A program made the translations under genes and the position numbers. Shown here in pieces: positions 23,501 through 35,200 of a stretch of 64,000 nt of DNA. Source of the DNA: Nematostella vectensis (lineage: Eukaryota; Cnidaria; Anthozoa; Actiniaria; Edwardsiidae); assembly GCF_932526225.1 (NCBI RefSeq), contig NC_064038.1:7687070-7751069 (forward strand), written 5' to 3'. Below the pieces are notes generated by a model that was not told where the DNA came from, ran no database searches, and saw nothing but the letters and a program-made list of their open reading frames with translations. Numbering within the stretch: the first letter of the stretch is position 1; every line of letters begins with the position of its first letter.

Positions 23501-26500
23501 CGATATGCAAACTAATAGCCCAACAATACCTTCCAACACCACGCATCTCATGCAATATGTGCACAACATCTTCCAACAACACATATCGTCATGCAATATA
23601 TGTACAACATCTTCCAACAACACACATCGTCATGCAATATGTGCACAACATCTTCCAATAACACATATCGTCATGCAATATATGTACAACATCTTCCAAT
23701 AACACATATCGTCATGCAATATATGTACAACACCCTCCATTACCACACATCGTCATGCAATATGTGTGAAACACCTTCCAACACCACACATCTCATGCAA
23801 TACGTGCACAACATCTTCCAATAACACACATCGTCATGCAATATATGTACACCATCTTTTAACACCACACATCGTCATGAAATATGTATACAACATCTTC
23901 CAATAACACACATCGTCATGGAATATGTATATACAACATCTTCCAACACCACACACCGTCATGGAATATACATATATATACAACATCTTCCAACAACACA
24001 CATCGTCATGGAATACACATATATATACAACATCTTCCAATAACACACATCGTCATGGAATATACATATATATACAACATCTTCCAACAACACACATCGT
24101 CATGGAATATACATATATATACAACATCTTCCAACAACACACATCGTCATGCAATATGTGTACAACATCTTCTAACACCACACATCGTCATGGAATATAC
24201 ATATATATACAACATCTGCCAACAACACACATCGTCATGGAATATACATATATATACAACATCTTCAAACACCACACATCGTCATGAAATATGTGTACAA
24301 CATCTTCCAATAACACACATCGTCTTGCAATATGTGTACAACATCTTCCAATAACACACATCGTCATGCAATATATGTACAACATCTTTTAACACCACAC
24401 ATCGTCATGAAATATGTGCACAACATCTTCCAATAACACACATCGTCATGCAATATATGTACAACATCTTCTAACACCTAACATCGTCATGAAATATGTG
24501 TACAACATCTTCCAATAACACACATCGTCATGCAATATATGTACAACATCTTCTAACACCACACATCGTCATAAAATATGTGTACAACGTCTTCCAACAC
24601 CACACATCGTCATGGAATATGTATACTAACACTGACGACTACCAACCAACCTGTGCCATTGCTTTTCTCGCCAGCATTTCCCTGCTTGCAAGTCTTGCTA
24701 GTTATGTTTGACATGACGAAACATCGCGTTTGCTATCTTCATACTTATCGGCTTGTTGCGTGTTAGTTGGTATCTAGGTCAACTATCAAGAGATTCAGCC
24801 ATCGATATTCTCAACAAACAGCCAATCGGGACGTATCTTGTGAGAGACAGCGAAACAGCAAAGACCCCAGGGAGCTATACATTATCTCTAAGGTAAGACA
24901 GACAGAAGGCAGACATGCACGCTATAACTAGAATGCTTGATTTAGCTTCGGGTTGTTGTAACAATTCACGTAGTTATTGAACTCAGAACTTAGAGAATAA
25001 GCAAGAGATGTGGGCAGTGTTTGTCCTTTAAATCCTTTATCCCTCAAATCTTTCAATCAATTAGCCGAAATAGCTTCTTTTGAACCAGACACTTGAGCCT
25101 TTTAAAGTTTCGGTTTCCACATTCAGGCATTAAAATTCAACATTCAATTTGAAAATATTGAGAAAAAATCCCCGCGGTTTCCCTATTTGAAAATCTGTAT
25201 CATCAAGAGAGTCGAGAAGAAAGTTTTGTTGGAGACTAGGCTTATTGATCTGAATTATTATTCGTTTTTTTTTTTTTTGGCGTTCTGAGAAGCGCATTTG
25301 TAGCTAAGTTATGGTCCCCTGTCTGGGCGCTCACTTCCAAGAAATGGCAATAACTGGATTAACGCAACCTTCCACTCGCGGTTAGAGTAACAATAAATGG
25401 CCCAGTTCACAGCTGAATTGATATGCGAGACCCACTTCGTGATACTAAACCACTGGTGGTTTGTAGGAGACATCGTAAACGTGTCATAGATCTGGAAAAC
25501 TAGAAACGGTATCATGCAGACAGCAAATGTGCTGACGAGTAAAGTTACTGTTTTGCGGGCTTTTCCATTCAATGAACAAATATCGTTGGACTCAGGGTTT
25601 TCCTGGGATGATCTAGAAATATTGGCTATATCTGCACGAATTCTTCGAGAGTGTTTTCTAGCGACAAAGAAAAGGCTTAAGTAGGAATAGATTAGAAGAA
25701 GAAGCGGTATAATTAAGCACAGTAATAGTGATAGAAGACCGTAGATACCAGAGCTGACGTTGAGCTGTGTGCATTTTTTTTCTTCAGGGATGACAGAAAA
25801 ATAGTAAAATACACCACCAGTTATAAGACCGAGAATCCATGTAGAAACCACCACGGTGATGGCCTTATTCGCAGTGTAGAATGCTTCGTGTCTTAATGCA
25901 TCTTTTATTGCGAGATACTTTTCTAGCGAGGCTGCAGCTATGGTGTAAACTTGGGTTGTCCCAGTAACGACAAATAACAACTGCCAGAGTTTACAGGATA
26001 GCCTGCCTAAAGGCCAATAAGGGAAGTAGCCGAGGTAAACTGTTTCGAGTGGGTAGACCAGTGTAGCGATCGCTAGGTCAGCCGCGCATAAGTTGATGTA
26101 AAGAAAGTATCTTGGTCTTCGCAGCGAGGAATTCCTTGCGAAGCTAATAAATACCAGAATGTCTCCAATCAGTGTAGTAAGAATAACAGCAACGATGAAA
26201 ATAATTCCGAATATTTGAAATAGGCGCTGAGAGTACTCTTCTGTCGAGTTTCCTTTCCCACCTGAAGTTGTATTTTCCATGTTTTCATTCACACTTGAAT
26301 CGCTCCGATTAGAACTACCACCAGAGGTTATTTTGTTGTAACTTGTTCGTAACTTAATAAAGATGACGGTATCATGCAGACAGCAAGTGTGCCAACGAGT
26401 AAAGTAACTGTTTTGCGGGCTTTTTTTCGGCTAAAGATGACTTACCAAAGCTGTGTTAATAAGTCTGTTTGGTGATCATATAGTTTGAGGCCCTTTATTT

Positions 26501-29500
26501 AATTACTCGTTATTGAAATGTATTCTCTTTTTTTAAACCTTCACTGCACCTGTCTCTGTACTTAAAAATATTCAAACACTGGAGGTATCAGTATGCTCTG
26601 AAGTGTTCTACTTTGACGCACAGGTGTTTTATTTGTCTCGAACTTGAGCAAGCTCTGTGCTGTTACATGCAAAAATTCGTCGTTTGCATGTGTTTCAACT
26701 TTCGCTGCGTCTAAAATTAATCTAAATTCTGACAAAAAAATTTGAAAGCAAGACGCCATTTTGTTTTTTCTTCACATTTATTCGGTGGATAAGATTTTAT
26801 CCGAACTCTATCATCCGGATAACTTTAACCGTTGGATAACTTTTATTCGGGCTTTGTGCAACCGAATCACGCCACTCGGATAACTTTTATACGCTGGATA
26901 AGGATTAAACCGGTGTATAAGACTTATCCAGGCTTTGTGCAACAGGTCTTGCGTTCACGGTAGCGCTCGCCGCACGACGAATGAAAATAAACCCTTTTTC
27001 CGAAAAAAAAATGCTGGCTTTATTCGTAAGCACTAAATAAGTTGCGCTAGTTTACCGCCAAAACAGTCACGTGATCTCTTAGCGAAAGTCCCCTATTGCT
27101 ATGGCAACCCGAGAGGACCTTAAAGGCTGGTTCTCACTAGGACGTAAGCGCAAACGAAAGCGCAACACAAGTGAGAATCGGTCAAACACAAGCGCAAGAA
27201 AATCAAGCAGTTGCGTTCTCTTGCGCTTATGTTCTAGTGAGAATCGGGAAACTACGTGCGTTCCGCTTGCGCTTACGTCCAAGTGAGAACCAACCTTAAA
27301 CAAGGACCTGCGGTATAGAAGGCGCGCGCCTGGTCCAAGTCGTCATTCCCACTAGACTTTGCCGAGAGCAGAGCTCCATAAAAAGAAGCAAAAGAGATAT
27401 GATTTAGCTCAAAATAATGTCTTAAACATCAATGGTGCAAAAACAACTATATTTTTCACCTTCTATGGTGACTGGACACATAAAAAATAGAGAACTGGAG
27501 CGATTTTGAAGCAAAAAAGTTTTCAGGTTTTGTCATTTTCGTCGCGCGCTGAAGAATAGCGTCATTTCAAACGAGCGCGCGCAGTTTTTGAATTAAATTT
27601 TCAATCACAATTTTTATCGTTATTGCCCTAGAAAACCACTCCCAAGAAGCTCGCCGTTATTGCCTTGTGTATACAGAACGTTATTTTCAACTTCGAAATG
27701 ATCATAGTTAATCTACGGCTCTGCTTTTTCGATATTTACGGAGCTCTGCACTTGACGTGGACTAGCGAGAATGACTACTCGGACCAGGGGGTCGTTTCTC
27801 AAAACTCCCGGTAATTACCGGGCCCGTTAGGGTACCGGGAGAGTTTTCGGTACACCAAAAACTGAAATTCGACTCTGCCAAATTTTCGTCTTTAATAAGA
27901 CTTCTTCAGGGCAGACTGAAGAAGGTGAATCGTTACAAGCTTATTTACATCAGAATAGTGGCGCGAGACGCAAAAACATTACAACTGACAAAAACGCTCA
28001 TTTTCTAGAATAGCGCTCGCTATGGATAAAAAGAATTTACACATCTCTACGTGGGTTCCTACTACAAAAAAAGTCATCACTATTAAGACCCCGCGGGTAA
28101 ATAGACTTAAGCCGATAAGCCCACTGGCCTTCCCTTTCCCTAAGCTGAGCCTCAGAGTTACACTTATCTATAAGTTGTACCATAACATTATTAAGACCTA
28201 AATGATTGTCGCAATGAAAATGTTGATAGATAAGGTCATCCTTCACTAACCGGTAAACTAGGGTGCTTATTTAACCTACTTTTATGATTATTAAAACGCT
28301 TCCTAAAACTATTGATAGTAGACCCTACGTATTGCTTGCTACACATAGAGCAAGTAATTAGATAAACAACAAAATCTGAGTTACAGTCCAAGTCAAAATT
28401 AATGACATATTTCTAATTAGTACCTGTACTGCGAAACTCCCGCCCTGTCTTAAGAAAGTTACACGGTAAAAGGTGTAGGGTGTGTAACTTTCTTAAGACA
28501 GGTCCGCGCCTTTTATAGGCTCTACATTCACAAAAAGCGGTATGATTTCCTATGCCAGCAACTGCTGCACTCAATAAGTTTGATGAAAGTGTTTTCCGTT
28601 TTTTCCCCTTTGATTATTCCGTTTCAACTTTACTTAATTAGTTAAGTAAAGTTACTTAGGTTTATTCCGGATTTTTGTTGTTGTAATTTCCGAACGGTGG
28701 ACGAAGTAAAAGTTTGCATGTTATCGGATAAAACAAGGATGCCACAGTAAAGAGTAGACTACGAAAATCGCAAAACATGAGTCCTTCATTGAAATTAAGA
28801 TAAGCGAATCGAACACGCCACTTATAGCCGATTCGTTGTTGCGCGACTGCCGAGAATTCAAATCCATTTCTCGTCCGGGAATAGCGCGTAGCCAATCATA
28901 TCTCTTAACCAATCCATTCTAAAGATGAGGTGAGCAGAATCCTGAACACCTAAATCCCCTGAAACTACCCCCTAACAAGCAACACAAAAAGGAGTTCAAT
29001 ATTTGCTCTGCTGTTGGCAGTGCCTAAATCTATGTATTAAATTCTACTTGGTTTCACTTGATAATACCACTATGGTTCTACTTTATCAAGCACAGTTTTA
29101 GGTGTCTGATCCTGGCGTTTAGCAAGGTGGCATCAAGATCTGAAAAAAAAGCTTGACATTAAAATAAATACTTTTTATAAGTTAAAAGTTCATATTTATA
29201 ACAACAACTTACACTTTCAAATACCCAGCAAACAGCGCTATACAGTACAACCTAGGTAGAATTGGATACGTCTAAGAGTGTTTTTTTTTCCTTTCGTTTC
29301 GTTGTGTTCCTTTGGTTTCGTGGTGTTTCTTATGTTTTTTTGTTTTTTCTTTTGTTGTGTGGTATTTCGTTCGTTTTGTGGTTTTTCTTTTGGTTTATGG
29401 TGTGGTTTTTGTTTCATTTCGTGGTGTTTATTTCGCTTTGTAGTGTCTCGTTTTGTTTCATGGAGTTGCTTTTATTTTCTGGAGTTTCATATTGTTTTAT

Positions 29501-32183
29501 GGTGTTTCTTTTGTTTTGTGGTGTTTTTTTCGTTTTGTTTTTTTTCTTTTGTTTTGTGGAGTTTCTTTTGTTTTGTGGTGTTTCATTCGTTTTGTGTTTT
29601 TTCTTTTGTTTTGTGTTCATTTCGTTTTGTGGTGTTTCGTTTTGTTTCGTGGTGTTTCTTTGATTGTGTAATGTTTAATACTGCTAAAATCTAATTTGTC
29701 TCTTAACTGAACTAGCCAAAGGAAAATTGATAATTAGATAAATTGAATATGTTTAACTGAAAAACAAACAAAGGTAGGTCTTGCCTTTCTGTCTTCCAGC
29801 GGCTTTACCATTCGAAACGCAAACCCCGTCCTCTGCACATACGTTTCAATCTCATCCATAATCTCACACAGTCTGTTACCATGGTGATTTACAGTGCGCT
29901 GGTAGTTATATGCCACGCACTCCTCGTGACGTAAACAGTAATCCGCGCATTGCATCTCGGTTACCACGTGGTACGTGTGACTCACGTGACCACTCAGCGC
30001 TATGCCTTTTGGCACGGACAGGGAAGGCTGTGTCATCAGTGAGAGTGATTCTCGTGCACATGTCTTTGGAGCTAGGTCAACGATTACTGAAATTTAAATA
30101 ATATTTTCGTTCCGGGATCTGCCTTTTCCTTGAAGTATGTGATTGAACGCTGGAATTCGTTTGCTTGATGTAGATATATAAAAATATGAAGATATTCAAC
30201 ATTAACAAATCTAAATACATAATCATAAGAAAACATTATAGAATAATAAGTCTGTTTATTTTATTTGTTTGTTTGTCTTTGCAGTCCAAGAACTTTTAAA
30301 AGACGGCGATTAAATGCATGATATTATAGAAAGGACATTCTGAATCATAGGTTTATTGTCATAGTTAATTGTATTACATTGTATTTTATTAATAACCTTT
30401 TTTAAGAACACCCAGCCTGAGATTCTAAGATATTTTAATAACATATAATATAATAATAGTAATATTATAATATTAATATAATATTTAAAAAATTGTCATT
30501 GATATTTTGTGTGGTTCTCTTCTTGATACTCCATTGGGTATTATATTTTTATATGCACTGAACATTTCCAGCCTTTAAATGCTCCGAAATTAAGAACGGC
30601 CGAGTCTCAACAAAAAATCAGACATTCTTAAAAAAACGAGTGTACCAGAATATGAGGTGCAAACCCTGTGTGTATGAGTTTTTACCTGAAAGGCTATCAG
30701 TTGTTTGAACCATCCAAAGCAACAGGAGTAAAACAATCGTCGTCTCCGAGCTCATGACTAACACCCAGTTCCAGAACTGCTAGTATTTTTTTAACTTAGA
30801 GGTAAATTACCACAGCTCTAAATTCCATCTGGGAAGCAAAATAATTGTGTTTAAGGATTATTCAAATGTGATGCCAGAAGAACTTTTACCAAAATGAGTT
30901 TTTATGGCTGATAACTAGCCAATGAAACGAACGCGATCTTTAAGATGAAATACAAAAATCTCGTTTGTACACCATTATCGCTTTTTGTTTGAATACCGCT
31001 ATATTAGAGTCTTTTCATCACCTTCAACTTGTTAATATTCTAGTTTTAAGAAGCAAAATATTTTAAGCTCGTTAAAAAGTGTCTCTCGTCGCTTTAGTAA
31101 CCTCAATGTGGAACAGGGGCTTTATTTGTCAGTAGAAAGTCTTGTCGTCATCTCGTGAAATTGGATTGTTCCATTAAAGCAATTTCAAGTCTATAAAATC
31201 TTTTGAGGGATATATTCTTAATCATTTGGACTTCGCTGTTAGATCATTTTGACACGTTGCCGCGGTTAAGGGATTTCTTGCAACAATAGTTGTAAAGATG
31301 TATACCTGATGTGTAACACTTAATGAAACCCTCTAGAAAACGATTGATGAGCTCTTTGCAGTTTTTTGAAAACATAATTCAAACGAAATTCGCAAGCTTT
31401 TGAATCACGTATGGATTATAATGTTTTTTTTTTTTATTATCATAGTTTCGTGATTTTCTCTGCGGTTTGATAGCGTAGAAAAGGCGTTTGTTTTTCAGGA
31501 CCTTCACATCTGCTTGTGATGTACAGTACTCACGGTTTGTCTGAGCTGTATTTCGCACCTCTTGCTGGCTTGTTTATATTAGGGAATGTAGACTTCCTTT
31601 TCTTAAATAACCAAGCTCCCATTTTCAGCCGGTTCATGAAATCTTTTAGTTACATAAGGAAGTTAGCGTCTACTCCTTTTAGGCGAATGCAAACAACTCG
31701 AGGAATGGCTCGTCAATGTTCACTTAGTGTAATCAAGTCGAGACTAGGTTAGGTAGTAAAAAGGATTAAAAAGGGCAGAAATATTAGGGGGTATGTGCCC
31801 CCCCAATATTTTCGAAAATTGTAAATAAATAACCAGTAAGGACGTGGCTGTGCCACCCAATATTTTCTTCATGTTTCTGTATTGTGCCCCTCAAATATCA
31901 TGAGGCCTGTTCGGCACTGAAAGGGAATGAAAAAAATAAATGCAGAGCACAGGCACATAACTTAGGTCCCTACCTTGAAGCATGAGCATGAAGGGGAGGG
32001 GGATGGGCATTAAGCTTAGCAGGGGTGGTGGTGGGGGGGGGGGGGGGGGGAGGATTTTCCCTCTGATATGAACATAATTTTTATTTGGATTTTTTCGGTT
32101 TAGACATAGGGACAAATGCCGGCACCACAAAATTGAGACACAACCGCAGACGGGTCATCTGTATATCAAAAACTACGAGGTAA

Positions 32184-32250
<67 letters not shown>

Positions 32251-35200
32251 GTGCAGGCGTTCATATAACAATGCTCAATACATAGGTGAAGAGCGGGATA
32301 TATCTTGGTTTGTAGGAAAAAAAACACGCGAACTACCGTTTCATCTCTACAAGCCTGTTTCGTGGTTGCCCACTCATCAGGAGATTACAAACCAAGATAT
32401 ATACACGGCGCACGATTATAAACGTGTATCGACATGTTTGTTTTTTCTTCAATACCTACTACCCCATTATGAGCTAATGTTGAGCACCGATGAACAATGT
32501 CAATTCGTCACTAGGACATCTCATTTTAGTAGAAAAAATTAAATACTAATACGCTTGCGTATAAAAGGGATGTTGCTTAAACGAACGACGTTAATAATAT
32601 TCCACCATTTATTCACAACAAATAAATGAATTTGTGAATCCACAGAATACCTCTCAACAAAGATAGATAGATAGATTCATTTTCAATTTATTGCAGTCTT
32701 TTGGAGGCTTCCCAATCGAAAACATGAATTCCAACCGGACGATTTTAAACTAATTAAATCCTGCTGTGTTGTTATACTATGCAGATTACTAGGAGATTAA
32801 CCACTTTTCACAATTAAACAATATTCTTTACCCTATCGAGCGAATTTTACCTTTCATTTTATAAGAATAAATAAAAATCCCCACTACAACTCTAATAATA
32901 TAGCTTGACTGATACCCATTACCAGGGATATTTGTCAAATAAATCATGAATGAACGCAGCCTTGGGCCACATGGTCAACATCATTTTATGACTGACAAAG
33001 AACACGGTTTAACTGCTGCAACATGACAACAAACTATAGCTGAAAATAGCTAGAAAAAGGTAAATAACAATAGAAGAGTGGTTGGTAGGCACTCTTTAAA
33101 GTCAGTGGTAGTAGTAGTGGGGGATACAGTGTTAGTGGGAGGAGGATGAGGGGGAGCCAGTAAATCCAAAGTCGAGGTTAGAACAATAGGTGTAGAGAGG
33201 GTGGGGAGAGAGGGGGCGATACAGAGCCGGCGCCAAAAACTCACTGACTGATGACGTGAATGAGGTCAATAGGGTTGGCTAACATATATAGTTGTCCGTC
33301 CATAATCTAATGTTTGATATTGTTGCGCTGTTATTTCTTTCACTTGTAGAAACACCCGTTTCCTAATTTGGAGCTTCTGGTGCATTTCTTTGTCAAGACC
33401 CAATCAAATGACATCAAGCTAACAGCCTATGCACCCCCAGGTAATAGAATAAACACTGGCCTTATTACAGACAACCCGCTATTACAGAAACCCTACTATA
33501 ACAGACACCTTGCTATTACAGATGCCCTTCTTTACCAAGTGATATTGCCTGAATGTTTTGTCCCTATTTTCAGTGAATCATGATGGGATGTATGAAGTCA
33601 TGGACGAACCAGGTTTTTATTCTCAAACATTCTAGATGCATGGGATTTACCTTGTAATTTCTCTTTATCTCCCTGATATTGTACAGAAAAGATCCCCACC
33701 CCCACCCTCGAGGGAGGTAAGGATCTCTCTGAGGATACGCCCCTCTCGTTCTGTAAAAGGACTTTTTGACTCCTACAAATCGTACCCTGAATTCGCGGGT
33801 ACGACATATACTTACTGTATATAAAACTGTGTCGAGCTGCCATTTAAAAATGACTGTGTTCATCAAGATCAGGGTATCATCTATCGAGTCACATAGATTC
33901 TAATCCAAGGCCAGTTGTTAACGGTTTCAAGAGGTTTAAAACGCAGTCGTTTTTATCTCATTTGTAGAGGACCCGTCGTCCTCTCTGTTTTCACATCAAT
34001 CCTCACCCAAGCAAAGCTACGAGAACATGCCATCCAAAGGTTGGTCTTAAAATAGTTTCTGAAAATGTTAGAGAGACTTGCACCAAGAAATCACGTGTCA
34101 CGACTGCTGTGGCCGTCAAGCCATAGAGCGATGAAAAAAATATTTCAATAAAAACAAGACCTTTTTTCTGTCTGGCTTATGCTAAGTTCGGAACAAGTTG
34201 TAATTTCGCCGCCATAGCCGGAGCGCGCGCTAGTTGGTCATCTAAAAATTTATGAATACAAGTTGCCTATTACGTAGAGCAGTCTGTTTTTATAGGGGGA
34301 AGTCAGTGCATGTGAGTGCTTCTTAGTCTGCTTCTGTAGGGCGAGGAAGTTTCATGTGAGAACCTTTTAAATCTGTTTCTATAGGTGGGCGTCTTGTTTG
34401 CTGTGTTAGTTTAGATTACATAGATACATTATTCCTAGTTGTGAAATATAGCTCCTAATTATTTTGCTGGGTAAATACTAAAGTAATTAATTTTGAGAAC
34501 GTGTGACGGACGACTTATCGCGCATGAGCATTCAGCGGCATCCAACTTCTGGCCATATCGAAGACTCGGGTACGGAACAATCGCACAGATGAATAAAATT
34601 AATTCATAAAGTTTTGTGTGTTTTTTAGCCTTATGAATGCTTCTCTTATCGGCCAAGACAATAAGCGCCGACCAGCGTTGATTTTTATTTTATTACAAAT
34701 CTCATTTATTTTCAATTTGACTGAGAACCTAATCCGTCCCAGGTCCTTTACATTCGCCTGCGTCCTGTGGCTTCAAAGTCGTTGTGACGTCACTCGATCT
34801 CCCCAACCTCTCTCAAAGTTTACTTAATTTGAATTTATTATGTTTTATTCCAGCTTCGCCGCCTCTGCTACCCAGAAAGCAGATTGGTGGTGAAAGACCT
34901 TCGTATCAGAACATGCCACCTAAACACGGTAGGTATTACGTCATGTCAGAACATCCCACCGAAACACGGTAGGTATTACGTCATGTCAAAACATCCCACC
35001 GAAACACGGTAGGTATTATGTCATGTCAGAACATCCCACCGAAACACGGTAGGTATTACGTCATATCAGAACATCCCACCTGAACGCGGTAGGTATTACG
35101 TTATGTCAAAACATCCCACCGAAACACGGTAGGTATTACGTCATGTCAAAACATCCCACCGAAACACGGTAGGTATTATGTCATGTCAGAACATCCCACC

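Larger units (their letters stand above)
27850..28560 (-). pseudogene. Penelope-like element C-terminus with GIY-YIG endonuclease
   Basis: Minus-strand reading from about 28430 down gives KYVINFDLDCNSDFVVYLIT, CSMCSKQYVGSTINSFRKRF and NNHKSRL, then after one frameshift near 28240 HFHCDNHLGLNNVMVQLIDK and LKSIYPRGLNSDDF. This is the GIY-YIG nuclease that ends Penelope retroelements (YLIT..C..QYVGST, then RE..W...L and P.GLN). The reverse transcriptase part is absent. The downstream end carries a degenerate hammerhead (27874-27915) and the ACACCAAAAACTG terminal motif also seen at 2124. Confidence 0.85.

Noticed and set aside
29262-29694. Phe-rich membrane-like frames
   Set aside because: Simple T/G-rich repeat; hydrophobicity is compositional.
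31516-31752. 78-aa plus-strand frame in SH2-gene intron 5
   Set aside because: No recognisable domain and no flanking splice sites consistent with the SH2 gene phases.
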